Position numbers and translations under genes: made by a program
Part shown: piece by piece, positions 28,499 to 41,266 of the stretch
Numbering within the stretch: position 1 is the first letter of the stretch
Layout: each line of letters starts with the position of its first letter
Notes under the pieces: generated by a model
Database searches by the model: none
What the model saw: the letters and a program-made list of their open reading frames with translations, nothing else
Told to the model about the DNA's origin: nothing
Source of the DNA: Piromyces finnis
Lineage: Eukaryota; Neocallimastigomycota; Neocallimastigomycetes; Neocallimastigales; Neocallimastigaceae
DNA: 64,000 bases
NCBI GenBank assembly: GCA_002104945.1
Contig: MCFH01000034.1
Span: 527,531 to 591,530 of the forward strand
Direction of reading: 5' to 3'

Positions 28499-29406
28499 TC
28501 GGTATTATTGTATATATAATTAATGATTTATTAATGGATTTAAAATTTAATTTCAAAAAATATACGGATATATGGATTTTGTTGTTTAATATATGATGCT
28601 TTGCTTTAATATTATTTAAAATATTACTATTAAATAAAATAATCCCAAATAATATTGATTTTCTAATTATTTTTAATTTCTAAATTTTATAAATACTCTT
28701 TCAATTAATTTAATTGTATATTTTTGATTTGAAAATTGTGACTATACATATATTGTTTTTTTTTTTTTTTTTTTTTATTTATTTATTTTATTTATTTTTG
28801 TAATAACAATAAAATTAAATTATAATCCCTATTGTTTTATTAGAAAAAAACTGTATTAAAAAATATAAAGATGAATGTAATCTTCTCTTTCTATGATATT
28901 TGTATTTATTATACAGTTTTAGTTTTTCAATTGCTTCTTTATATATAAAATATATAATTCTTGATATAAATATAATTCGTTAATTATTTATGAAAAATAT
29001 TAAAAATTAGTCATCCATTTCTATATTTTCTTTTCTTTGATATACAATATATAATTTTTAATGGATATAATATTATAATAATAAATATTACTTTAAATGG
29101 AAAATACAAATATATATGATGCTTATTAAGGAATTATGAAATTCCTTATTTTATTAGTTTATTTTTAATGCTATGTATTTATTTTATTTTTCTAAACCTT
29201 TGACGTTTTTATTTTTATTTTTGTTTTTTTTTAAAAAAAAAAAAAAAGATATTTATTTTACTTAATTTATAAATTTATTTACATATATATTTATATATAC
29301 ATTTATTTATTTATTTTATTTCATTATTAACAAATGTACTTTAAATTTTAATTTATTATTAATAAACATATATTAATTTGTGTATAAAATATATTTGTAA
29401 ATATTT

Positions 29407-29437
<31 letters not shown>

Positions 29438-29713
29438 TACCCAATACCCTCCCTTTATAATCAAAATCTTTCAACTAAAAAAAATAGATTTTTTTTAAAA
29501 TTCATTATAATTATGAAAAAGCAATAACTTTAGTAATACACGGTTATAATAATAATATATAAATATTTAAATATTTAAATTAATATTATATACAAAAACT
29601 TTTTTTTTCTAAATTATAACAGATGATATCAGATAAAAAGTAATATGATTATTCAACAAGATAATTGAGATTTCATTAATTCTTCAATAGTATTAATTAT
29701 AATGCATAGTACA
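28454..29713. other. Intergenic, no gene seen
   Basis: AT-rich sequence upstream of GPI8 and downstream of the Sfr1-like gene, with T(n)A(n) blocks near 29222-29248 and 29408-29436. No coding or RNA gene is recognisable. Confidence 0.5.
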
Positions 29714-31062
29714 TTATTTTGAGTAGATAAAACAATCTTCTTCCTTGTCATAGTTTAATAATGATGGATTAATATTTAAACCATTTAAAATTTGTTCAAG
29801 CGTCACTTCCTTAAGTTCAGTTCCATTATCAAATATATTAGGTACCATAACTTCACCAATCTTTTCTTTTAATACTTCTGTTATTGTTTGACTTGTTTTT
29901 CTCCATTTAGTAATTAAAGATTTTAATTTCTCAATCTCATTCTTTGATGTTGAAGAAAATGATAAACATATTAATAAAAAATAATAATGTAAAAGGCTTA
30001 ATATACTTTTTTTTTTTTTTTTTTTTACATAAATAGAATGTAAATGTTATATATATAATATGTTACTTTGCTAATATTTATATTTTAAGTGATAATATAC
30101 CGTTTCTCTGTGTTTTAAAACTAAATTTATTCTTCTAATATTCTCTTCCTTTTGTTTAAGTTCATTTAACAATAAATCCCTTTCCTTAATTTTATTTAGT
30201 AATTCCTTATCTTTTTTAAATTTTAATAATTGAACTGTACTACCCCGGTTTAAATTTCGTTTTTTTAAAGATGACGCTGATAGAGAAGATTTTGAATTAA
30301 CTATTCCTTGTCTATTATTGTTTCTAATATCTCCATTGATTAAAGGTGAACGAAATGATTTTGATATTCCACTACCAGTTTTATTTACTTTAAGTAATGG
30401 TGATTTAAACGCTGGATTTTTAGGTATTGAACTTGATTTCATAAGCTTAACCTTATTTATTCGAGTATTGTTGTTGTTGTTACTTTTCTTAATAATATCA
30501 AGAAATTGATATTAATTGAAGAATATTATTAATTATAATTTATTTTAATTAAAAAAAAAAAGAAAGAAAAAAAGAAAGAAATATCACATTTCTATTGGCA
30601 ATACTTACACTATCCGTATCTAGTATATAGTAATATGAAATTTAATAATTTATTAGTATATCTTTTCTTCCATTTTAGTTTTATTTTTTTTTTTATTTGA
30701 ATGTTTCAAATAAAGAAAATATCAATTGATGTTTATCAATTATTAATATTTTTAAAATAAAAACTATATTTACTTATTTTTCTTTTTTTCCAATAAAACG
30801 TTATATATTTATCATTTTCTTTAAATGTATGGCTTTCAATAATATTATTTTTAAGTAAATTATCTAAAGAATTCTTTTAAAATATTAGTTTATGTTAGTA
30901 TTATGTATAAATAAAAATTTTTTTAAACTATATAGATAGATAATTTATTACTTTAAAATTTATACAATCTTTATCATTTTTATCTTTTAAAACTAAATGT
31001 TTAATTTCACTTTCCAATATAGGTTTATTTTCTTTAAATGTTGATAATATTAAATCATCCAT
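29714..31062 (-). CDS. Sfr1/Mei5-like recombination mediator subunit
   Basis: Likely partner of Swi5 in the complex that stimulates Rad51/Dmc1 strand exchange. Proposed exons are 31062-30952, 30873-30774, 30619-30609 (11 nt), 30487-30101 and 29941-29714, giving about 278 residues in phase. The C-terminal half shows the family pattern: a basic coiled coil (LKFKKDKELLNKIKERDLLL), then LKSLITKWRKTSQ, and the closing TLEQILNGLNINPSLLNYD block. A disordered SPL-motif region precedes it. The first three exons add ~75 residues resembling a winged helix, which I do not know from this family. A shorter model starting at the ATG at 30442 is possible, in which case the first exons would be a separate small gene. 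The C-terminal domain call is firm; the 5' model is inference. Confidence 0.72.
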
Positions 31063-31726
31063 ATTTTTTTAAAATATTTATATATAATTATTATTATTAT
31101 TGTTGTTGTTGTTGTTGTTGTTGTTATATTTAAAATAAAAAAACAAAAATTGGAAATATATTAGTAATTTATTAACTTTTATAACATTAATGCATTAATA
31201 ATTTAAAAAAAAAAAAAAAAAAAAAAATAGTATAAAATGTAAAAATATTACTTCGTATCTACCATTTATAAGTATTTTATTATTACCAATTAAAAAATCT
31301 GAATATATTAAAAAAGATTAATTTTTATGTCATTATTAATTAAAAATTTTTCATTTTAACCACAACATAGAAAATAAAAAAAAGACAGTTTTTCATCAAC
31401 CTTTATAAACACAAATATTACCATAATCCTTATTTTATATTTTAATTATTTTTTATTAAATATTTGTTAGATTTAACAAATAATTTTTAATTCTTTTGGT
31501 TGTATTTTTTTTTTTTTTTTTTTTAATCTATTTGCATGTTCTTTTTATCATTATTCTTTAATTTTTTTTTTAATATCAATTTTTAATCATATTCTCTTAT
31601 TCCTATTTATTAATTGATAAATTTAAATTTGTTCAACGTATATTACTGTTGTAATTTTTTTTATCTACAAAGAATATGATAATGAAAAAATATTTTTGAT
31701 TAATAAACAACTTGTAAATAAACACC
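31063..31726. other. Intergenic with (GTT)n tract
   Basis: AT-rich spacer between two minus-strand genes, including a short GTT microsatellite near 31099-31126 and a run of about 26 A near 31203. No gene seen. Confidence 0.5.
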
Positions 31727-33820
31727 TCATGGCATGCAACGGCCAATGAATCTTGGGTAAGTGATAGTTTCTCTGACGGTGTATCTGTTTAATAACCAGG
31801 CAATGAAACGTTCTAAACCAAGACCGAAACCACCATGTTCACAGGTACCGTACTTACGTTGGTCAGTGAACCAGTAGTATGGCTTTGGATCTAAACCTTC
31901 ACGCTTGTAAGCAGCTAATAATTCAACTAAATCTGAAATTCTCATACTTCCACCAACAATTTCACCAACACCTGGCATTAAAACATCAACACTTTCAGTT
32001 AAACGTTGGTCTTCTGGACACTTCTTCATGTAGAAAGCCTTAATTTCAACTGGGAATTTGTTTAATAAGATTGGTTCGTTAATAGTATCAGTCATCTTAC
32101 GTTCTGGACTTTCTGGAATATCTTCACCAAATTCATAGAAGGTACCATCTTCCTTCTTAACATCGTGGTCCTTAAGCCATTGAATAGCTTCGGCGTATTC
32201 CATACGCTTGAATGGACGCTTTGGTGGCTTGAAGTCTGGGTTTAATTCGTAAACGTATTCACCAACTGGTGACTTTAAAACGTAATCGACAACATCACAA
32301 ATCATTTCTTCAAGAATGTTAAGTAAATCATCGAAACTAATGAATGGTTGTTCAGCTTCAATGTGAGTGTATTCAGATAAGTGACGACGAGTGTGAGACT
32401 TTTCGGCACGGAAAGAATCAGCAATACAGTAAACATCACCAAGAGATGGGAGCATAGTTTCAAGGTAAAGTTGGGAAGATTGAGTAAGATAAGCTGGTTC
32501 ACCATAGTAATCTAACTTGAATAAAGTACTACCACCTTCAACAGAAGTTTGGACCATAAGTGGTGGAGTAACTTCATTGAAATGCTTCTTTTCAAAGAAT
32601 TCACGGAAAGCTCTTAAAGTAACAGATCTGACTCTCATAACCTTAGAAGCAGTTTCACCACGTAAGTATAAGTGACGTTGGTCGTATAAAACATCAGCGT
32701 TAGATTCCTAAAAAGGGATTAAAAAAATTTTATAATTTCATTTCATTAATAACTCTTTATATAAATTTCTATTTTACAATAGAGTATAAAATTAATATAC
32801 TTACAGCATTTAACTTAGCAGAGAAAGCTTCTTCACCACCAGCAGCCTTACCAAGAACTTCATAGTAATCAACAATTAATTCGTGACCACCTTGAGCCTT
32901 ATTTATAATCAAATTAATAAAAATGCTTTAAATTATTTGTTACACTAATACATTCTTAAATTTATTTACCTTCTTTCCTTCTGGAAGTTCCTTTAAAGTA
33001 CCATAGATCTTCATGGTTGATTCTAAAGTTAAAGTTAAAGCATCATAGGTCTTGCACTATTTATAAAAAATATATAGGTATAAATACAAAATATTTGGTT
33101 AATTATAAAAAGTACATTACCTACACTAATACCATAGAATTTTATACTTTTCATAAACTTACAAGTTTACCGGTAAGAACACATTGAAGGAAACCAGTAC
33201 CATCACGAATAATAATGAAGGTCATATCCTTACCTTGAACACGTAAACGGTGAACCCAACCTTGAATAATAATTCTCTTACCACGGTATTCTGGGGTTTG
33301 CTTGATCTTAATCTATATTTTCAGAATTTATATAAAATATTATAAATATTTCTTTCATATAATACAACTTTAACGATAATCAATTAATAATACTAACGCG
33401 AGTAGCTTCTGGTAAAGAAGAATCTAATTCAAGAACAATCTTCTTAGCTTCTTCGAGTTGCTTTAATTGTTCTTCCTTAGCCTTCTTTTCGGCTTCAGCA
33501 TCCTTAGCAGCCTTTTCTTCAGCCTTGGCCTTCTTCTTTTGAGCAATATCGAAAGCCTTCTTAGCCTTCTTTAAAGCAGCACCAGAAATTGGCTTGAAAC
33601 CTTCATCATCTTTCTTAACTAAAATAGAAGCAGTAGCATTAGCTTCAAGAGCCTTTAATGGAGTCTTGAATGGAGCAGTTTCGCTACCATTACCGGTTTC
33701 ATCGTTACCGTTGTTAACATCAACATATAATTTAACTAACATTATATAAATTAATTTTTTATACTACATTTTTTAAAAATATAAATAGTTTTATTAAAAT
33801 GTTAATTTACCTTCAGTCAT
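31727..33820 (-). CDS. Cytosolic asparaginyl-tRNA synthetase, 6 exons
   Basis: Class IIb synthetase charging tRNA-Asn in the cytosol. Exons 33820-33811 (10 nt, encoding Met-Thr-Glu and one base), 33735-33398, 33312-33163, 33056-32970, 32897-32805 and 32707-31727 give 552 residues, close to the ~550 of animal and fungal homologues. Seen: the family's N-terminal domain ([17 protein letters not shown]), a Lys/Ala/Glu-rich helix, the OB-fold anticodon-binding domain ([20 protein letters not shown]), class II motif 2 ([20 protein letters not shown]) and motif 3 ([14 protein letters not shown]). It ends in RFIGRCMP. The codons are much richer in C/G at third positions than those of neighbouring genes, as expected for a highly expressed gene. 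The ATG at 33740 is an alternative start, but the 10-nt exon restores the conserved length and phase. Confidence 0.95.
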
Positions 33821-34896
33821 TTTGGTTCTTTGTTTTAAAGAAAGAATACATTAAATCAGATTTATTAAAACATTAATTACATTTTTTTTTTTTTTGTATA
33901 CATTTAAATTTTTATTTTTGTAGATTTAATAGTTTATGTAATCATTTTTTTTTTTTTTTTTTTAATTATTATTATTGTTAAGTAGTATTGATTTCATTAT
34001 TTATTATGATTTCATAGTGTAATCCATATTTTATAGAAATATTATAAAAGAGTATATTTGTAAAATATAAAATGTATGATGATGAATTGATTAAACAAAT
34101 TTTTACGAAATTGTATGTTAACAAGTTATTATGTTATTATAATATTTTATATAATAAAAATAACATGATTATTGTTAATATCATAATTCAATTAATTTAT
34201 TTTTTAATTAATATTTTATATTTTATTGCATTTTTTCATACCTTACACAATTTATTTATATTTCAAACCAAAAGGAAATAATATATATATTACTATATAA
34301 AATAATAAAAGTGTGTAATATTTTAAATATTTAAATTTTAGTCCATTTAATGAAAAAAAAACTTCATCAATCCATTAATTAAATATGATTGGTATTCATT
34401 AAATATTATATATTATATATATAATATTTGTATATATTAATATATATAGTAATATATAATCATTTTCATATATAAAAATCATAAAATAATAATATTTTAA
34501 TTTCTTTAATTATTACAAAAATAATAATAATCTCATTTATTTTATTATTATAATTATTATAATTTGTATCTATATAAATAATCAAAAATTTATAGATTAT
34601 ATTATTTTATCTAATAGAAAATTTCAAACTTTTATAATCCAAATATTATAAAAAAAAAGATAAAGAAATAAAAAAATAATAATAATAATTAAAATTTTCA
34701 AATAATATACAGAATTAAACTGTTTAAATTAATTTTGCCTTTATTATATATTTTGTTTTGTTTTGGATATTATTATTTGTTATCTTAATAATTAATACCT
34801 TTCAATTTCTTGTTTTAAATAAGAAAAAAAAAATAATTCCTATGGATTCTATGTTAAATATATTTTATATTTAAATATTTAAAAATATATTATTAA
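33821..34896. other. Intergenic, no gene seen
   Basis: AT-rich spacer upstream of asparaginyl-tRNA synthetase and downstream of the Eaf1 gene stop. One 69-codon open frame (34072-34281) has no recognisable features and is probably random. Confidence 0.5.
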
Positions 34897-37800
34897 TTAT
34901 TTTATATTTGAATTTGCTGAATGCTGTGGACTCATTATTGGTGAATTGTTGTTTATTACATTCATTATGCGATGACTGTTTTGATTAGATAAATTTGAGG
35001 TTTGTTGTATAGGTGATGTAATTCCGGGTGATCCTTGAGATAATTGAGGAGAACCATGATGAATAGCTTGTTGAGATTGTTGATTTGCCACTATATTGTG
35101 TTGAAGACTAGCTGAATTACTATTCATTTGTGCTTGCAATATTTGTTGACGCATTTGATTTTGTCTTTCAATAAGTGCTAACTATATTACAAAATTTATA
35201 TAATATGTTATTATTTTGATTTAAATAATTTTAGAAATTCTTGATTAATTGAAACAATTCTTATTTTGAAGAATTTAAATAAATAAAATAAAATAAAAAC
35301 ATACCATTTGATTTCTATTTCTAACTTGATCTGTTTGAAATTTAGCATTATGAACATTATTAATAGCATGTAATGCTGCTGCTGACTGGCCAGAATGAAG
35401 AGGTGTTGAATTACCACCTTGAGCCTGAAGCTTTCTTTGATTTTGAAGCATTTGATATTGAACTTGTCTTTGTATATTTGAATTATTTAATTGAGGTTGA
35501 TGAGCTAATTGTGCTTGTAATTGAGTACTGTTCAAGCCTTTGCCGTTCAAAGCTATAATAAATATGATTCATTTCAATAAAATAAAATCAAAAAATAAAA
35601 TTATTATAACTATTTAACTCCATATATTTAATTAATTCGTTTATTTAATCATAATATAAATACCTTGTAATTGAGCAACAGGTAGGTTTGAGTAGGGTAT
35701 TTGACCATTAACACCATTCATTGATAATCTTTGGGCTTGCATTATATTTAATCCTAGTTGATTTTTTACATTATTCATATTTATTCCAATACTACCATTA
35801 GCTGCAACCGCTGCTTGATTAGCTTGAAGAAGATTCTTTATTTCTGGATTAAACATTCCATTTGAATTCATTGGCATTCTCATAGATGCTATATTACCAG
35901 CAGCACCAACTTGTGGAGGACGTATTCTGTGTTGTTGTAATGGTAACCCTTGAGGTTGGGTTTGTTGAGCTTTATGCATAGCTGCCGCTGCCGCTGCCGC
36001 TTGCTGTTGTTGAACAATTGCAGTTTGTTGTTGTAATGATATTGCTTGAGCAGAATTAAGAGATGGACGCGGACGAACACTTGGTGGAAAATGCATAGAA
36101 GCTGGGAATGGATGTTGTTGTTGCATTGATCTCATTAATGGTAGCTTTATATGATAAATATAAAGAGAGAAGAAAATATTTTAATAATTATATCATTTAA
36201 TGAAAATTTTATATTATTTATCGGTATTACTCTTTGATTAAATGCTAATTGTTGTCTTTGGAATTCTATTTGATTCTTGGCTTCAGTATCAATTCTATAT
36301 TTCAATGTACTTAATTGAAGTGGGTTTAATAATTGCTTAGTATCAACACCAGCTTTCGTTTGAGATTGTAAATGTGTTTCATGTGCTTGTAAACTTGGTT
36401 TTTTAGCCGATTTACGAACTATTAATTTTTTTTTTTTTTTGGAAATATTAGTTTTATTAGATATTTATATTTAAAAAAAAAACTAAATTTATATTTAATA
36501 TTTATATGTTATATACTTGGTTTCATTTCTTCTCTTTTCTTTGAAAATTCTTTCATTCTATCAAACATATCAAAATGTTTTGCTTGACGCTTTTTCTCTG
36601 ATATTTTCAATAATTTCTTTAACTCTTTCATATTCTTTCTTTGTTCTGCTGCATTGAGATTATTAATTTCATTCTCATCGATTAAATGACCTTTATCAAA
36701 ACATTCATACATATACCTATTCCCAAAGTTCTTTGATTTCATATATTCATTGACTAATCTCCAATTATGACCAAACATTTGGATTGCTTCATTTAATATT
36801 TCTTTTTCATCTGCAGCCCATGAGGAAACTTCATTTAATACTTCTTGAGAAGGTTTATTTAAAGTAGGATCAAATACAGCTTTCTCTCTTTTTTCTTTCT
36901 TTTCTTTTTGTCTTTTGGCATTTGAAATGTAGAACAGTGCTATTAAAATATTAAAATTAATAAAATATTTTATTAATTATTATTCTTAACTATCATTTAA
37001 TTTTTTAAATTTTTAAATATTATTTTAAATTACGATTCTATTAAAATAAAAATCCATACACGAAATTAATGAAGTACTATCATATCTTTGATTATGTGGT
37101 AAGGTTTTAGCTTGTTCATAATCTGCTTCATCAAAAAGCTCATATCCATATTTATTCCATCCTGCATCGTCAACAAATTTCCTCTTTTTTGAAATAATTT
37201 TATTTATTGGAATAATTCTATCTGATTCTGTAACGTCTATATACGCATTTTCATCGATAACTTTAGGAGGTCCATAAATAAAATCAGTATTTACGCTATT
37301 ATTTGGTAGTACTCCATTAATACAATAAAAAAGATTTGATGAATCTAGCTCTATTGAAGGGGTGGTATTATTAACTACTTTATTATCTGTAATTTTATTA
37401 TTTGAAGAAGATTCATCTTTATCTTTTTCATTGATGTTTTGATTATCCAAAATTTGATTTTTATCATTATCTTTTGATTGTTCCTCTATTTCAATACTAT
37501 TAATATCTTTTTTTTTATCATCAGAAATATTTTCCAGTGTATTATTTATAGTTAATTCTTTATCATCGTTTTTATCACTGCTATTCTTTAAATCTTGTTT
37601 TTTTTCTTTAGATCTATATAAATTTAATGAACATAAAATAAGAAATTAAGACGAAGACTAATATATATATTTGTGTGTGTGATAATTTTTACAATACCTT
37701 TCTAATAAATGTTCTTTAACAATAACTCTATTGTTTTTATCTCTTTTAACTTTAATACATAATGATTGTTTGTCATTACTTTGGTGCCATTCACAAACCC

Positions 37801-39529
37801 AATGAGCTAATTTATAAGCTAAAGCCTTCTTCCACTTTTTTTCCTCCTTAAAATCTTCATACAGCCAACGCTATTATTTATTTTGGTTTTAATTTTATTA
37901 CAATATAGAAAGTTTTATACATAATATTTAACAATTTTATTTAATTTAAATATATAACATTTCTGAAAATATATATATTTAATATTAATATACCATTTCT
38001 TCTAACAAATGATCCCAGTGTGTTTTTGTTCTTGGGGGTGCTTTAAATTTTTTAATTTGACGAAAACTTAATTGTTTCGCTGCTTTTAATGCTTCATATC
38101 TTTCAATTTTTTTATATTGCTTCAATTCCTCATAAACAATCTATTAATTACCATATGCAATATACAATATTAATATTGACCAATATTTAAAATAATTTTA
38201 TCAAAAAATAATAAATTCTTACATCCCAATCATTTGTTGTTAATATTTTATGTGAACCTTGAATCGCTCTAGCTAAAGGTTGTTGTTTAACCTTATTCTT
38301 CCATAAAACCCAATCCTCAACTCTATCACTTTTTTTAATTGGAACATTAAATGGTATATTTACAGGACGATTTTTGGTACGACCCGTTGGTATCTTAGTT
38401 TTTTGAGGTGGCAATTTTTTTACTATCTTTATTGGACGAATTCTAATTGTCGTCGGCTGATTAAGAGCTGGTACATTTTCATTATTTACATTTTCATTCT
38501 CAATATTATTCTCTGTATTTGAAATTTCATTTTTTATATCTAATAGAGATCCACTTGATATTATGTCGATTTGTTGTGAATTTTGTTCAATTGATGAGTC
38601 TTTATCATGTAAATCAGATTCTGAAATCTTTGTAAATTTATTTAAATTTAATACAATGGATTTATTATTTTTATCAATTTCTGAATCAGTATCTTCTTTG
38701 TTTTCAATTGTTGATTCTTTTGAATTTAGATTATTATCATTCGTTAATGATGTTTTATTATTTATCTTTGGAATTAAATTAAAAAAAAAATAATATAATA
38801 ATATATATAAGGTATATAAAAATTATTTAATTTATATTATTTTTTTTTAAATGTATTTTTAAATAAATAATATTATAACACAATTATTGTAATAAAAAAA
38901 TAAATAAAAAAATACCTCTTCATTCCTGCATAATTTTTAATTATATCAATTATATGATAAATTATTATAAGATTAAATAATGTTGTTACAATTTAATTAC
39001 TTGTAAAAAAAAAAGTATATTAATTAGAAGGGAAAAAAAAAAGGAGTAGTTTACCAATTAATATCATTAACACTTAAAAAATCCTGAAATTGTTTCTCAT
39101 ATTCATCTGATAATTCAATACTTTTTATTTCAAGTAATAATTCTGGTTTCTTTAAAACTTCTGTTATAAATTTTTCCTTTAATAATTCTTTTCTTTTTAA
39201 AAGAATCTTTCTATTAAACAAATAATAATAATAATAATAATAATATAAAAAGTTTAAAAACATTTTGAATTTTTTTAATTGTACTGAATTAATTTAAATT
39301 TAAATTATATAGTATCCATACTCTGTTTCTTTTTCTTTAATTAATTCAAGTTTCTTTCTTAATGTTTCTATGTCAGACCCCTATTTATTATTATAAATGT
39401 TAATCTCTATTATAACTAAATGTTTATTATTCTTATTATTATTCGCTATACCACTGAATCATCAATTAAAGTTGAATCTGTGTTAAATGATGTATTAATC
39501 TCTATCATTCCCTTTTTAACATCCGTCAT
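34897..39529 (-). CDS. NuA4 histone acetyltransferase subunit Eaf1/Vid21-like, 13 exons
   Basis: Scaffold of the NuA4 acetyltransferase complex. Exons: 39529-39452, 39380-39322, 39210-39055, 38925-38916 (10 nt), 38765-38223, 38140-37994, 37870-37698, 37613-37060, 36939-36517, 36418-36231, 36144-35664, 35552-35305 and 35181-34897. All phases agree, giving about 1114 residues. Seen: an HSA domain across exons 6-7 (residues ~320-390: TKTHWDHLLEEM, RWLYEDFKEEKKWKKALAYK), which in the family binds actin and Arp4. A SANT/Myb domain follows in exon 9 (WAADEKEILNEAIQMFGHNW). The last third is Gln-, Asn- and Ala-rich. There is no SNF2 helicase, unlike animal EP400, so Eaf1 is the better name. The weakest border is the end of exon 8. 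Confidence 0.88.
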
Positions 39530-39790
39530 TTTTCTTTCATTAATATTATAAACTATATTTTATTTAAATTTATAAAATATATAAATTTCAATTATAAATA
39601 TAAGAAAAAATAAAAATACAAATTTTAAAATCAAAATTTCAATGCATTAAATTATAATATATTTTTTATTTTTAATTATATTAACTTTAATTTTTAAAAT
39701 TGAAAGTAAAATTTATTTTTTATTAATTGAATTTCACTTCATTGATTTATATGTTATTTATTTATTCATTCATTAATAAAATTTATTCAT

Positions 39791-39821
<31 letters not shown>

Positions 39822-40160
39822 TTCGTTCATTCATTAATTAATTATAATTTATTTGTTTATATGTTATTTATTTATTCATTCATTAATTATAATTTATTTA
39901 TCTATTTATTTATTTATTTATTTATTTATTTATTTGTTTGTTTATTTATTTATTTATTTATTCATTCATTCATTAATTAATTATAATTTATTTGTTTATA
40001 TGTTATTTATTTATTCATTAATTATAATTTATTTATTTATTTGTTTATTTGTTTATTTATTTATTTATTTATTTGTTTGTTTGTTTATTTATTTATTTAT
40101 TTATTTATTTATTTGTTTGTTTATTTATTTATTTATTTATTTATTTATTTGTTTGTTTGT

Positions 40161-40251
<91 letters not shown>

Positions 40252-41266
40252 GCTTAGATTTTCACATAATAGCCATAATCATAAAATAAATAATAAAATA
40301 AAATATATATAATAAATAATAAATAGGTATTTTTATTATTGTAAAATTTATTATTAAAAATAATAATTTTTGTATTTTAAATTAGTGTAACCTTCTTTTC
40401 TACAATTAATATGTTTGATGTCAATATCAATATATAATAAAGTTTAAATAATTTTTTTTATTTTATAATGCAAACTTCTAACCCTACTAAAATTAACTTT
40501 ATTAATCAAGGAAATTAATATTCATTTAAATTTACATATTTATTCCCTATTATATTACCTTTCACTTTACTTTTTTTTTTAATTTGATAATCAATTTTAG
40601 AAAAAAAAAACGATAAAGGAAGGAAATAATTTATTTTGAAATTTTAAATAATTGAATATATAATTGTTCAATAAATAATAAATAATTTTAAATTCATAAA
40701 TACCATTAATAATTTTTAATAAAATATTAAGTCATTGATATATATTTAAAATTAAATTACTTAAAATTTATTATTTCGAAATCAAATCTGTTTGATTATT
40801 GAATCAAAAATTTAATTCATATAAAATATTTCAAAAGAAATTTATATAAATTATAATATTGTAATTATAAATTTCATTGATATCATATTTTAGAAGTGTT
40901 AATATATATTTAAAATTTTGAATATTTTTCACATTACCATCTAATTTATTTTAATTATTAATATTAATATAAGAGCAAGATAGTTTTTATTGTTTTTTAT
41001 TTGTTTGTTTTAATTTTTGAATTTTTTCTATTTAAAGGAAATATTTTAAGGCATAATTTCAAAAATTAATTCCTTTTATGTATATATATATAAATTGTTA
41101 ACTGAATTAATTAAAATCTCGATAATTCGAAATAAAATTGGTATTTTTTAATAATATATCCGTTCTTTTAATATATTAAAATTATCATATTTCATTTGTG
41201 TTTTTATAAATAAAAAAAAGAAAAAAAAGAAAAAAGAAAAAAAGAAAAGAAAAAAAAAGAAAGAAA
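39530..41266. other. Divergent promoter region between Eaf1 and the FHA-kinase gene
   Basis: No gene. The two flanking genes start on either side on opposite strands. The middle is occupied by a 470-bp TTTA tract; the rest is plain AT-rich DNA with a purine (A/G) stretch just before the kinase start (about 41210-41266). Confidence 0.55.
39782..40251. repeat. (TTTA)n tetranucleotide tract with TTTG and TTCA variants
   Basis: About 470 bp made almost entirely of TTTA units. Blocks of TTTG and TTCATT alternate in a higher-order pattern, including a repeated ATTAATTATAATTTATTTGTTTATA block. Open frames across it (Leu-Phe-Ile-Tyr repeats) are artefacts. Confidence 0.96.

Noticed and set aside
34072-34281. 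69-codon hydrophobic frame
   Set aside because: AT-driven composition, no neighbours in frame, no domain; probably random.
39853-40289. Long plus-strand frames of Leu-Phe-Ile-Tyr repeats
   Set aside because: Product of the TTTA tract, open in several frames at once.
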